Below, piece after piece: positions 36,398-45,821 of a stretch of 51,313 nucleotides of DNA. Location of the stretch: contig JAPLSQ010000104.1 of NCBI GenBank assembly GCA_026398535.1, forward strand, positions 1 through 51,313. The letters run 5' to 3'. The position numbers were made by a program, and so were the translations under genes. How positions within the stretch are numbered: position 1 is the stretch's first letter; every line of letters begins with the position of its first letter. The notes beneath the pieces are model-generated. The model was not told the origin of the DNA, did no database searches, and worked only from the letters and a program-made list of their open reading frames with translations. Origin of the DNA: Candidatus Sumerlaeota bacterium (lineage in GTDB: Bacteria > Sumerlaeota > Sumerlaeia > Sumerlaeales > Sumerlaeaceae).

Positions 36398-38783
36398 GTC
36401 TTCAATGCGGCATGAGCCGACTGGTCTTTCCTCGGTTTACGCTACAATCCGGGGTTTGAGAAAGGGCTACCGGAGAAACCGCTCATGTCCACACAAACTG
36501 TTCCTGCTGCTGGCCTTAGGCAAACTGTACGACTCGATGCCCGCACGTTCGCCGAGGTTTTGCTTTGGTCCGGAGTTGGAATCGGCATTTGAAGAAGTGT
36601 GCAATGAGTGGGAATCCGTCGTCGGCCCGGAGCCTGTATTGTTGGAGTATCCCTTTTATCACCTCAAAAGCGATGGGTTCTGGAAACTTCACATTATTTC
36701 AGGGATGGAGCCGCAGTTTGAGGAGTGGGAGAAAACAAGACTCACGAGGAAGCGCTTGATTGATGCGGTGGAATATGCCGAATTATCAGGGGAATTCGCG
36801 AGTCTGCTTTCCAGCACGGAAACAAGAAGTTTAGTTGTCTCTTTTGTTGAGGAACAGATCCGGCTTACTGAAGCCGAAAAGCACGATTCTGGAGGCGCCC
36901 GGCAGATGCCAATATCGAGTTCGTACAATGACCGGAAAGGCAGTCAAAACAGTGACCATGGGATGGTGGGGGATCAGTTGGCTCGCTTTGTATTTTCGTC
37001 ACCTCTTTCCGGCATGCCAAATCCATTTGTCGCTTATTTGAATTCTCTCCACAGTTGTGACGCGGGGAACGAGAACGCCCTTGCCGAGGCCCAGGCTGTA
37101 AACCGCTTCTTTGGGCGAATCCAGGTTGAACACCCCCTTTGCGCGATGGTCGTAAGTAAGCTTAAGGAGGGCAGTTGCCATGTGATTCTGACCGGGCATG
37201 CTGGCGACGGCAAGTCCACCATCGCTCTGGACGCCTTCAAACAGCTCAAGGATCTCCCGGGAGGGGAACCCTTGAGCGTGCCCTTGAAGCCTCGCGAGGA
37301 GATCAGGCTCGCTGACGGAAGAACGGTAGTCATCGTCAAGGACCTGAGCGAATGGGACGCGGCAGGGCAGCAGCAACTCATCAAGGATGCGGTAGAGTCC
37401 ACGGACCACGTCTTCCTGTTTGTCACCAACACGGGAACCCTTCTCGGGGCGTTTCGCGAGTACGAGCGAAGCCATAGCGGGGACGGGACTGTGATGGAAA
37501 ACCGGGTGCTGGAGGCCATCGATTCCCGCGAACCCTGTGACCTTCTCCTTTCCGATGTCCCGTTCCTCACATCCAACCTCGCGATGCACGACAACCTCGA
37601 TATTGCCGAGAAGGTTTTCCGCCGCATGGTGGATGAATCCAACTGGCAGCCGTGCGCCGGACTCGACTGCGCCGGTCACTGCCCTATTCGCCGTAATGTC
37701 CAACTCATTCGCGACAACCTCGACACGGTGTCGCGACGTCTTTTCCTGGCCTACCGGCGCATGGCCGAGTACGGTTTGAGGCTGACCCTGCGCCAACTTG
37801 TCGCCCACATGGCCTACATGATCACCGCCGGGCTTGATTACGGCGACATCGTGGAGATGGGCGAACCTGGAACACATCGGTTGTGCGAATTCCTGTTCTT
37901 CAACCGTTTCTTCGGTGACGATGGAATCGAGGTTGACCCAGCTGCCACGCAGTTGCGGGCCGTCAAGGAAGTGCGCCGGCAGGGTTTCGGTTTGCGGCCG
38001 TGTCCCAGCCTTGAGCGCAATTTGTGGCTGCGTGTCGAGACGGAGGCGGAGTGGTTCCGCGGGTGCGAGTGCGCCGCGGAGTTCCAGATGCTCAGGGAAC
38101 TGGGAGCCGGCAAACAGCAGGACGACGCCGTTGGTGATGCTGAGGCGCGCCAGCAGGTGCGCCGGATGCTCTTCTTTCTCCACGCAGGCGTGGACGAGAG
38201 CGACACGGCCTCCATCAAGGCGTTTCTCAATTCGCCCATGGTCGTGGATTTCGACCGATGGCAGCGCGACCCAGCCTCCAGCCTTCCGATCGCCGAAATG
38301 AAGCGGTTGTGTAACGGCATCCTCCATGTGCTTCAGGAACACTTCACCGGGGTTCGGCTTCCCGAGGGAAGCATCGACGGCGCGACCCAATTGCACATCA
38401 CCTTGAACCGGTGCTTGCATGAGATTCGGCAGAGCGCCCAAGTGGTTCTGGCCACCCTGGTCAAACAGGACTTTGTCATAGAGATGGCATCGTGCGCCCA
38501 CGCCTCGGGAACCCGTCGCGTGTTGGTGCTCAAGTACCGGCAGGTGGAGCCGCTGGAGCTGGATTTGCCATTTCTGGACTATGTGATGATGCGCAGCCGG
38601 GGCGAGGTAGGCCAAGACATTCAGGCCTCGTACGTCGACCGTCTGGAACATTTCAAGGGCCAGTTGCTGAAAAACTCAACCCAGCCCAATGACTCCAATG
38701 TGGTGCTTGTGAGGATGCGCACGAGCCACCGTTTTGTGCCCCTGGAACTGGTTGTGACGAATAACAGTGTGGAGGTGCTGTGA
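36387..38783 (+). CDS. sspF: SspF/DptF-like ATPase with N-terminal sulfur-binding domain
   Basis: A 798-residue protein with two parts. Residues about 20-160 match the sulfur-binding domain (SBD) of phosphorothioate-reading endonucleases such as ScoMcrA: PHKLFLLLALGKL (His36, Lys37) corresponds to the usual PHKPLLLLYALGRL, and LEYPFYHLKSDGFWKL (Tyr88, Pro89) to PEYPFWRLQNDGxWEV. Tyr-Pro forms part of the pocket for the sulfur in known SBDs. After a polar linker (170-195) comes a DptF/SspF-like ATPase with Walker A GHAGDGKS (270-277) and a cysteine cluster CAGLDCAGHC (423-432). It is probably the sensor of the SspFGH restriction module. ATG 36387 overlaps sspD by 11 bases; a longer reading to 36339 exists. 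Confidence 0.72.
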   Translation: MLNESSMRHEPTGLSSVYATIRGLRKGYRRNRSCPHKLFLLLALGKLYDSMPARSPRFCFGPELESAFEEVCNEWESVVGPEPVLLEYPFYHLKSDGFWKLHIISGMEPQFEEWEKTRLTRKRLIDAVEYAELSGEFASLLSSTETRSLVVSFVEEQIRLTEAEKHDSGGARQMPISSSYNDRKGSQNSDHGMVGDQLARFVFSSPLSGMPNPFVAYLNSLHSCDAGNENALAEAQAVNRFFGRIQVEHPLCAMVVSKLKEGSCHVILTGHAGDGKSTIALDAFKQLKDLPGGEPLSVPLKPREEIRLADGRTVVIVKDLSEWDAAGQQQLIKDAVESTDHVFLFVTNTGTLLGAFREYERSHSGDGTVMENRVLEAIDSREPCDLLLSDVPFLTSNLAMHDNLDIAEKVFRRMVDESNWQPCAGLDCAGHCPIRRNVQLIRDNLDTVSRRLFLAYRRMAEYGLRLTLRQLVAHMAYMITAGLDYGDIVEMGEPGTHRLCEFLFFNRFFGDDGIEVDPAATQLRAVKEVRRQGFGLRPCPSLERNLWLRVETEAEWFRGCECAAEFQMLRELGAGKQQDDAVGDAEARQQVRRMLFFLHAGVDESDTASIKAFLNSPMVVDFDRWQRDPASSLPIAEMKRLCNGILHVLQEHFTGVRLPEGSIDGATQLHITLNRCLHEIRQSAQVVLATLVKQDFVIEMASCAHASGTRRVLVLKYRQVEPLELDLPFLDYVMMRSRGEVGQDIQASYVDRLEHFKGQLLKNSTQPNDSNVVLVRMRTSHRFVPLELVVTNNSVEVL

Positions 38784-40462
38784 TGTTGGTTCCCTTTCCG
38801 AAGCTTTGGAACACGATCACCGGCCAAGCAGACGATGATCGCAACCCAGCAATCCAGTTATTTGGACGACGGTTCTTCAAGGACCAATCGATTCCCGAGT
38901 TCCTGATCGAGTTTCTCCTCGTGGCATCATCTGCCAAGCGGGTGGGCAACCGAGCCATTCCGGACGATCAGGCCCTTCCCGATACCACCCTGCTGTGCGA
39001 CTGGCCGAACGGTGTCCCACTTGAATATGCGCCCAAGGCGCGGCTGAACCTAAAACTGTTCGCCTTCCTTGGCGCCTCGAAACTGGAAACTCGGCATGAG
39101 AGTCACCGCGAACACTACAAGGATCTGCTCGACGGACTCCGCCAGCGCATTCAGGCGGACGACAAGGATGACGTCCTGCGAACGCTCGAAAATCTGTTTC
39201 TTGGATTTCAAGGTGTGGGTGGACAGAGAACTTGGTGCGCACAGAGCTTCTTGCCGATTGCTCGATGCATGTGTGCCTGTGAGACCATCTGGCGAGGAAC
39301 TGACGCTGATAGGAACAATGTCGATGCATGGAGCCACGCACAAAGGTATTTTGACCACAGACAGTTGGTTTTTCTTGCTCGCGGCGGGGAAGTTCTTTAC
39401 CTGCAGTTGTGCAACGCTTTGCGCCGGAATTCCTGTGAGATCGACGGATGGGTTCAGGACGTCGGACTGCATTTTTCGGAGATGGAGTGCAAACCAGAGG
39501 CTCTCCACGGGATTCTTTCCGATGGCCTTCAGCGGGCGGTTCATGGGTGCCCGCCCGCCATTGACGAACTGGCCCGGCTCATCGACTCCGGGGTGGAGGC
39601 GCAGACGAGCGAGGCGACCGATATGGTCCGCAATGGTCCCCGCTATGCGGAGTGCGCCTGGTGCCCCGAAGAGAGTTGGCCGGAGGGATACCTCTTCGCC
39701 GTGGAACTGGCGCGGGTGAGCTGTGCCGCGGTTGACCCACTCGAACGCCTGAGTCTGATGGAGACGGCTTGCGCCATGCAGGTGTTGCGCAGCCTGTGCG
39801 CCCAGTCCGCCCGTCACGCCACCCAAGGTCCCGCGGCCAAGGTCGGCCCACTCGGGTTCGTGTGGGCCGTATCGGACCCAGAAGGTCGGCTCCAGGCGTC
39901 CACGCAGGTTTCGCGGCGGACGGTGGAGACACTGAAACGCATGATTTCGTCTGCCATCCGGAATCCGGAGATTGTGGACAATGTCCGCGATTACTGGCCT
40001 GACGTCGAGAGGAGGCTATTCAAGGAAGCGGACGAAAAGTACGGGCACGGCCTGTTTCTGGGCTTGGCGAAGAGGTTGGGGTTGATGGCGCCGAGGCGCG
40101 GGCAGGGGGCGCGGTTCGTGTTAAACGACCGGTTGCTGCGGTTCCTGGTCATGGCGCTCATCCGGCCCGGCGAGCGGGTGACTTTCGACACCTTCAAGAA
40201 GATGGCCTTCGCCCACTACGGCCTTGCGTTCGACAAGGCGCGCCTCGCCGATGCCTGTCGTTGGAATGGCGACACCCGGCTGCAGGCTTTCGAGGGTGAG
40301 CCCGACGGCTGGCTGGCCGAAATGCTCGAGGCCGGCGGGTTCCTAGTGCGTCTGTCAGACGCCTGTTCCCAAGTCAGGAATCCCTTCGGGGAATTAAGGA
40401 AGGATCAATCACATGAAATACCTTGCCAACAGCACGTTGTCACACATCCGCAAGCAAGTTGA
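38783..40462 (+). CDS. sspG: SspG/DptG-like restriction subunit
   Basis: A 559-residue soluble protein with no recognisable catalytic motif. I assign it from its place between the DptF-like and DptH-like genes and from its size class. Sequence features are a Trp-rich N-terminus (PFPKLWNTITGQADDDRNP), many Cys residues in the middle (for example CMCACETIW and CAWCPEESW) and a winged-helix-like C-terminal region (RLLRFLVMALIRPGERVTFDTFKKMAF). DptG/SspG proteins are needed for restriction but have no assigned enzymatic activity. Its ATG shares one base with the sspF stop (TGATG) and follows GGAGG. The last 50 bases overlap sspH. Confidence 0.6.
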   Translation: MLVPFPKLWNTITGQADDDRNPAIQLFGRRFFKDQSIPEFLIEFLLVASSAKRVGNRAIPDDQALPDTTLLCDWPNGVPLEYAPKARLNLKLFAFLGASKLETRHESHREHYKDLLDGLRQRIQADDKDDVLRTLENLFLGFQGVGGQRTWCAQSFLPIARCMCACETIWRGTDADRNNVDAWSHAQRYFDHRQLVFLARGGEVLYLQLCNALRRNSCEIDGWVQDVGLHFSEMECKPEALHGILSDGLQRAVHGCPPAIDELARLIDSGVEAQTSEATDMVRNGPRYAECAWCPEESWPEGYLFAVELARVSCAAVDPLERLSLMETACAMQVLRSLCAQSARHATQGPAAKVGPLGFVWAVSDPEGRLQASTQVSRRTVETLKRMISSAIRNPEIVDNVRDYWPDVERRLFKEADEKYGHGLFLGLAKRLGLMAPRRGQGARFVLNDRLLRFLVMALIRPGERVTFDTFKKMAFAHYGLAFDKARLADACRWNGDTRLQAFEGEPDGWLAEMLEAGGFLVRLSDACSQVRNPFGELRKDQSHEIPCQQHVVTHPQAS

Positions 40463-43400
40463 GAAGCATCTCTCCGGGCGGGCGGGCGGCGGCAAACTCA
40501 TCTTCGCGGTGCCCGAACTGCCCGGGCGGGCCACCTGTCTACTGGGGGCGGGGCTTGAGGGTTACGCCATCGAGAGCGGAAGTCAGGTGGCTCTTCGGTT
40601 CCGGGTGGCCCGCGAGATGATCGACAAGTGGGTCGCCTCGGGCGAAGAGGCCGAGCAACGGGCCGCCAACGAAGCGAAGTCAAAGGGTTGGACCGGTGCA
40701 AATGGCACGCGGACTGCGGCGCGCAACGAACCGGCCCAAGCCGGGGCGAAGGTGACGGTGATCGTCTTGGTGGGCACCGGAGAAGTCACCGACTCGGCCA
40801 GCCTGGCCGACTTCCACCGCTGCGGGCCGGAGACCGTGTGGACCGACGAAATGGCCGGTTCGTTCGAGTCGTGGGCGAAAATGGCCCTCAACGAGGCCCA
40901 CGTTGGTTTCGAACCCGAAACCATTGAACACTTCGATCGCGTATTGCTTCCACTGCGCGAGAAAAGCCTGGCCGACCTATCGTCCATCAGTCTGTTCCTT
41001 GAGGAGACCCTCACGACCTGCGGGGCTCAGACCGGTCGCGACGCCGAGCGCGTGCTTCTCGATTCGTTTGGCTTTTTCGGCCTGCCGCGCTTCGGTGGGT
41101 TCGAGTTCAGGGCGAACAACAAGTTCAGCGGTTACGTGGACGACGCCCTCAAGTTCTTCCGCTACTCGCTTTACGTGGACGAGGGCAACCGCAAGAAGGA
41201 TGTGGCGGCTGTCTCCAGGTTCAGGAATGGCAACGCCGACCGATTGGACAAGGGCAACGGGATTTTCAGTGATGAGGTGCGGGCGGGTTTTTCCTCCGAT
41301 GCGAAGTTTCTGGACGGGATTGAAAAGTATATAGAGACCGGCGATGATGCATTGAAGAGTCGGTTAATCAGTTGCGACTTTGTGGCGATCCGCGACAAGG
41401 TGTTGAAGTACAAAGAGAAAGGCGAGAAGCTGAAGCACGACAAGACCGTCGCGCTGTCGGGGTCCCCCATTGAGGTGGTCTTGCGGGCGGTGTGGCTGAC
41501 CTTGGGGGATTTCCTCTCCGAGGACATGGATGAGACGTGGGGCGGGCGCCTCGAGGCGCTCGGAAAGGTCCGGGTCGAGTCGGTATTTTTCAAGCACGAC
41601 TGCGACGGGGCAAATCAGGACCAGCGCCGGGAGAACGCGATCGTTTACCTTGGGCAACTACTCGGCGGGGTGGACGAGTGGCTCGCCAAATACGCGGAGT
41701 TTCCCAAACGCGACGCGGAGGGGAACCGGGCCCGTTTGGAATCCCTGCTTATCCTTGATGATAAAGAGAGGCTGGATTGCAAGTTTACGGCCACTGCGGA
41801 GCCGCGGCTCGAGTTCGTGGTGACGGTCCTCGATCCGAACGGCAAGGAGTGCGTGCACCGCCGCTTCGCGTGGAAGTTGCCGGAGATTCAACCCTACCGC
41901 ATCGCGCACGACCTCGTGGCCTGGGCGCACGGACGCATCGCGCAGCAGCTCGAATATGTCCTACCCGTTTTCCACTTCCCCCACTACGACGAACTCATGC
42001 TGGCCAAGGACGACGAGGAGACGCTGCGCATCCTTCTGTTGTGCGTGCAGGCCGACGACAACAAGGTGTTCAACCTGCTTGCGGCGGACGAGGCCGCCGT
42101 CCACTACGGCCCGATGCTCGAATGCCTCAAGAAGTTGGCCGTGAACTACTGCGCCTTCCTCAAGAAGGCTTGCGAACACGGACTCCACGCCGCACTGCTC
42201 GACGGCTCCTGGGACGAGTTGCGAAAGGCCTACGAGGCGGCGTGCGAAGCCTACATCGGCGACGAGGCCAACAACGCCACCGACTCCAAAAGCCCGTTTG
42301 CGCCGATGCTGTTCCGGGCCTTTCTGGGCATCCGGGAACGCTCCGGCTTCCGGGGGACCACGTGGGCGTGGGAACCACACGAGCAGTCGGCGGTGGTCAC
42401 CGTTCTCCATCCGGCCCTGCTCGAAATGCTTAAAGCACAGGTTCAGTTTTTCCTGACCTGCTTCAACAGCTTGGCGGCGCGGGCACTGAGCGAAGGCCAG
42501 AATCTCGGCGATGATGCATGGGAGTGGCTCGTCGATCTTGCGACCATCCAGATGCCCGTGAGCGGACTTATCCGCGACGAGAACCTGATCCTCGACACCA
42601 ACATGAGGGGCCGGGATCTCGTTCACCGGATCGGCCGTACGCCGGAGGGCGAGGCCACACTTACCACGCGGCTCCTGCTTCGCGGCGACGGCGACGAGGA
42701 CGAAATCGCCACGGCCGAGTTATTCGGCGAAACCCGCGAGTCGAGACTCATCCGCCATATTCTGAACGAATACGCGGATGTTCACCCGCACGCCAACGAT
42801 GGTCTGAGCGTGGCCGTTTTCATGAACGACGACATCCAACCCGTGATTGCCGCAGTCGACAGCTTTCTGCGGGAACGCCTCAAGGGTGGCAGCACCCCGC
42901 TGGAAATCCTGTATGCGATGTCCCTCACGGTCTTCAGCGAGTCTGGCGATGACACGAGCGTGGCGCGGTGGATCGAGGAGTGGCGGGAGCGCTGGGACGA
43001 GGCGGAAGCCGGGAGCAGCAACCTGGCCCACTATCGCCTGTGCCGGCTCTCGGTGGCGCACCGGATCGTGTCGGACGAAAAGGACTACAAGCAATTTCGA
43101 GAGCTGATCCGCAGTGGGCTGGAAATCGACGTGGCGATCCTCCAGAACTTCGTCGGAGCGGGTTCCGACGGCAATGAATTTGAGCTTGTGAGCCCCTTGG
43201 ATGTGCGCACGCGGACGATCAAATTCCCCATTCTTGAGAAGGCTTTCTGCGCGTCGGACGAGCCGGGGAAACGGCTACGGCGGGCCCGGGTGGTAAGCAA
43301 CAGGCAGTTCAGGCTCACATCGCGGCATGCCGAGGTGATGGCCCGACTGAAGAACCGGGAAACGTTGCCGGGTTCGCGCCATGTGGTTCTGGGTGACGGC

Positions 43401-45821
43401 GACTTTACCCCGTGGAAGGGCGTGGTGGACGCCTTGCACCGGCAGGCGGAATGGGTGGTCTGCATCGACCCCAGCGTGGATGAGCGGCTGATTGCGGTTC
43501 CGGCCGATCCGCAGGGTAACCCAGCGCCACCCAAGCGCGAGATCATCGGCTTCGGGTCGGGCGTGGGTTCCCACGGCGAGTCCAACTACACCATTTCCAC
43601 CGAGCAGATGACGCTGTCCGACGTGCGCGTGCGCCTGAAGGCGGCAATCAGACAGGTCTACGATGGGTGGGGCGAGGATGTGAACGAACGCGTGACCGTC
43701 CGGGTCATGGCCGAGGCGTTGCAGCTCTCGGGATTATCGCTGGTTCGCGCCACGGGCGTGGGCGAGTACATCCGCGACTTCATGGCCTATTCGCTGGTGC
43801 GTTGCATCCTCACCGCGGAGGGAGACGACATCCTCTGCTCCCAACTCGTTTCGCTCGATGCCTACGCCCACTGGTTCGACGGGGCCGAGTCGAAGATTCG
43901 ACCGGACCTGCTGTGGCTTGTGGCTCGCTTGGAGGCTGGGGAGCAGCCGCGTATGCACTTGGAGACGCGATTCGTCGAGTGCAAACTGGGCCGCAAGTGC
44001 GAAAGCCACCTCGACAAGGCTCTGGAGCAGTTGACCAACGCCTTGAAGTGGCTGGTCCCGGCGTTCATGCCCAGACAGGGCGACAGCCCCGAGCAGGAGG
44101 ACCAGCGACCCGATGCGCGCTATTGGTGGTTGCAATTGCATCGCCTCGTGGCTTCAAAGGCCAGGATTGACCGTCATCACTGCAAGCAGGCGGTTCTGGA
44201 TGCCTTGGAGCGGCTCGCCGAGGGTGACTTCGACATCAGCTGGCAGGCGGCCGCCCAGGCGTTCTGGACCGATGATTCAAAAGCAACCCGCGACCACATC
44301 CGCACTTGGGAGGTGGAGGCCGGTGACGCCAAGATTCCGGTCTATGTTTTCACCGCGGGTTCGGGTTTTCTGCCGGTGCTTTGCGCCGACCAGGAAGCCG
44401 CAGCCTTGGGTTCGTGGGACATGCCGAGTGTCAAATTCCGCGCCATGGGCGGAGCCAAACCGGAATCGGACAAGGCCACCGTGTTCCCCGAGGACATGGA
44501 AATGCTACCCGATGACCTGTCCCATGAGGAATCAGACGAGGATTACGGGCCGGACGACGAAGACGGTAACAACGATAAGGACAGAGGCGTCGGGCACGAC
44601 CCGTCGGCCGGAACGGGTGGCAGTCGCAACCAGGCCGCCTCTCCTTCCCCGGCAGGCACCGAACAGCCTGCCCCGTCCATCCCAAAGCGGATTCTTCTGG
44701 GAAGCACCACGCAGGGAAACCGCCAGGTGTTTTGGGAATATGGACACCGCGATCTCCAGAACCGCCACATGCTCATCTTCGGCACATCGGGAATGGGCAA
44801 GACCTACGCGATCCAGTGCCTGCTTACCGAACTGGCGCAGAATGGCAGCAACTCGGTGATCGTTGATTACACGAGGGGGTTCGCGGACAACCAATTGGAG
44901 GCAGCCTTCAAAGGTTCCATCGGCCCGGTCCAGCACCTGGTTCGGATGGTTCCTTTCGGGATCAATCCCTTCCGCCAACAAGTCGAAAACATCGGCGGTG
45001 TCTTCATCAAGGAAACACCGGCCCACACCGCCCTAAGGGTTGCCGGAATCCTCGACTCCGTGTACGCTTTTGGAGACCAACAACGGTCTGCTGTGTACGA
45101 TGCAGTCAAGCATGGGATCGAAAATCACGGCTACGAGAACATGAGCCTCGAACGACTGGCCGAGGAATTAGCCGCGCTTCGTGACAACAGCGGCCCCACG
45201 GCGGCCAACGCAGCAACAGCCCTAAGCAGGATCACCCCGTTCATCGACCTGAAGCCGTTTGGCAAAGACGATCCAAAAGGATGGGATCGGTTTTTCACCA
45301 CCACCGACAGCCGGTGCCATGTCATTCAGCTCGCGGGGTTACCCCAGATTCCCCAACATCTTGTGACGGAATTCGCGCTTGTCGATGCCTACTCGTTCTA
45401 CCGGGGTCGGGGCACCGAGGACAAGCCACGGGTTGTGGTGCTGGACGAGATTCAGAACCTTGACCACAAGGACGGCGGCCCGCTCGCCTGCCTGCTCACG
45501 GAGGGCCGGAAGTTTGGGTTCTCGCTGATCCTCGCCACCCAGATGATGAGCAATCTGGATAAGGATGAGCGAGACCGGCTTTTTCAGGCTGGACACAAAC
45601 TGTTCTTCCGGCCGGCCGACACCGACATGGGCAGTTATGCCGATATTGCCTCCACCCTGACCGATGAAAAGGCCCAAGTGTGGCGGAGAAAACTTGCCGA
45701 TTTGGGCAAGGGCGAGTGTTACTCCATCGGGCCGGCCTGCGACGACAATAGCAACAAGCTTGCGACGAAGCCCTTCCGCATCCGCATCGCCTCGCTCGAG
45801 GAAAGGGGCTTCCATTCCTAA
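40413..45821 (+). CDS. sspH: SspH/DptH-like HerA-type ATPase with PD-(D/E)XK-like motif
   Basis: An 1802-residue protein. The C-terminal third is a HerA/FtsK-like motor: Walker A GTSGMGKT (1457-1464), Walker B RVVVLDEIQN (1673-1682) and sensor-like ILATQMMSNL. About 290 residues before it, RPDLLWLV (Asp1165) and FVECKLG (Glu1189, Lys1191) give a PD-x(n)-ExK arrangement typical of PD-(D/E)XK nucleases. A very acidic linker (about 1365-1440, DDLSHEESDEDYGPDDEDGN) joins the nuclease-like part to the motor. The first 1100 residues are unassigned. DptH/SspH proteins are the DNA-translocating, DNA-damaging subunits of PT-dependent restriction, so this is the likely effector. AAGGAAGGA lies eight bases before ATG, inside sspG. 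Confidence 0.75.
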   Translation: MKYLANSTLSHIRKQVEKHLSGRAGGGKLIFAVPELPGRATCLLGAGLEGYAIESGSQVALRFRVAREMIDKWVASGEEAEQRAANEAKSKGWTGANGTRTAARNEPAQAGAKVTVIVLVGTGEVTDSASLADFHRCGPETVWTDEMAGSFESWAKMALNEAHVGFEPETIEHFDRVLLPLREKSLADLSSISLFLEETLTTCGAQTGRDAERVLLDSFGFFGLPRFGGFEFRANNKFSGYVDDALKFFRYSLYVDEGNRKKDVAAVSRFRNGNADRLDKGNGIFSDEVRAGFSSDAKFLDGIEKYIETGDDALKSRLISCDFVAIRDKVLKYKEKGEKLKHDKTVALSGSPIEVVLRAVWLTLGDFLSEDMDETWGGRLEALGKVRVESVFFKHDCDGANQDQRRENAIVYLGQLLGGVDEWLAKYAEFPKRDAEGNRARLESLLILDDKERLDCKFTATAEPRLEFVVTVLDPNGKECVHRRFAWKLPEIQPYRIAHDLVAWAHGRIAQQLEYVLPVFHFPHYDELMLAKDDEETLRILLLCVQADDNKVFNLLAADEAAVHYGPMLECLKKLAVNYCAFLKKACEHGLHAALLDGSWDELRKAYEAACEAYIGDEANNATDSKSPFAPMLFRAFLGIRERSGFRGTTWAWEPHEQSAVVTVLHPALLEMLKAQVQFFLTCFNSLAARALSEGQNLGDDAWEWLVDLATIQMPVSGLIRDENLILDTNMRGRDLVHRIGRTPEGEATLTTRLLLRGDGDEDEIATAELFGETRESRLIRHILNEYADVHPHANDGLSVAVFMNDDIQPVIAAVDSFLRERLKGGSTPLEILYAMSLTVFSESGDDTSVARWIEEWRERWDEAEAGSSNLAHYRLCRLSVAHRIVSDEKDYKQFRELIRSGLEIDVAILQNFVGAGSDGNEFELVSPLDVRTRTIKFPILEKAFCASDEPGKRLRRARVVSNRQFRLTSRHAEVMARLKNRETLPGSRHVVLGDGDFTPWKGVVDALHRQAEWVVCIDPSVDERLIAVPADPQGNPAPPKREIIGFGSGVGSHGESNYTISTEQMTLSDVRVRLKAAIRQVYDGWGEDVNERVTVRVMAEALQLSGLSLVRATGVGEYIRDFMAYSLVRCILTAEGDDILCSQLVSLDAYAHWFDGAESKIRPDLLWLVARLEAGEQPRMHLETRFVECKLGRKCESHLDKALEQLTNALKWLVPAFMPRQGDSPEQEDQRPDARYWWLQLHRLVASKARIDRHHCKQAVLDALERLAEGDFDISWQAAAQAFWTDDSKATRDHIRTWEVEAGDAKIPVYVFTAGSGFLPVLCADQEAAALGSWDMPSVKFRAMGGAKPESDKATVFPEDMEMLPDDLSHEESDEDYGPDDEDGNNDKDRGVGHDPSAGTGGSRNQAASPSPAGTEQPAPSIPKRILLGSTTQGNRQVFWEYGHRDLQNRHMLIFGTSGMGKTYAIQCLLTELAQNGSNSVIVDYTRGFADNQLEAAFKGSIGPVQHLVRMVPFGINPFRQQVENIGGVFIKETPAHTALRVAGILDSVYAFGDQQRSAVYDAVKHGIENHGYENMSLERLAEELAALRDNSGPTAANAATALSRITPFIDLKPFGKDDPKGWDRFFTTTDSRCHVIQLAGLPQIPQHLVTEFALVDAYSFYRGRGTEDKPRVVVLDEIQNLDHKDGGPLACLLTEGRKFGFSLILATQMMSNLDKDERDRLFQAGHKLFFRPADTDMGSYADIASTLTDEKAQVWRRKLADLGKGECYSIGPACDDNSNKLATKPFRIRIASLEERGFHS
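45799..45808 (+). promoter_or_regulatory. Ribosome binding site before a non-canonical ATT start
   Basis: AGGAAAGGGG lies five bases upstream of ATT at 45814, in the frame of the second DUF4007 gene. No ATG, GTG or TTG occurs in that frame between here and the conserved protein start; the nearest is TTG 45760 within sspH. Confidence 0.45.

Noticed and set aside
36999..38651. Long minus-strand open frame (about 550 codons) opposite the sspF-like gene
   Set aside because: It is antisense to a gene with clear Walker A and SBD motifs, has no family-like motif of its own, and such mirrors are common in GC-rich genes.
41961..42626. Minus-strand open frames opposite the sspH-like gene
   Set aside because: Composition follows the complementary strand of sspH; no motif or ribosome binding site supports them.
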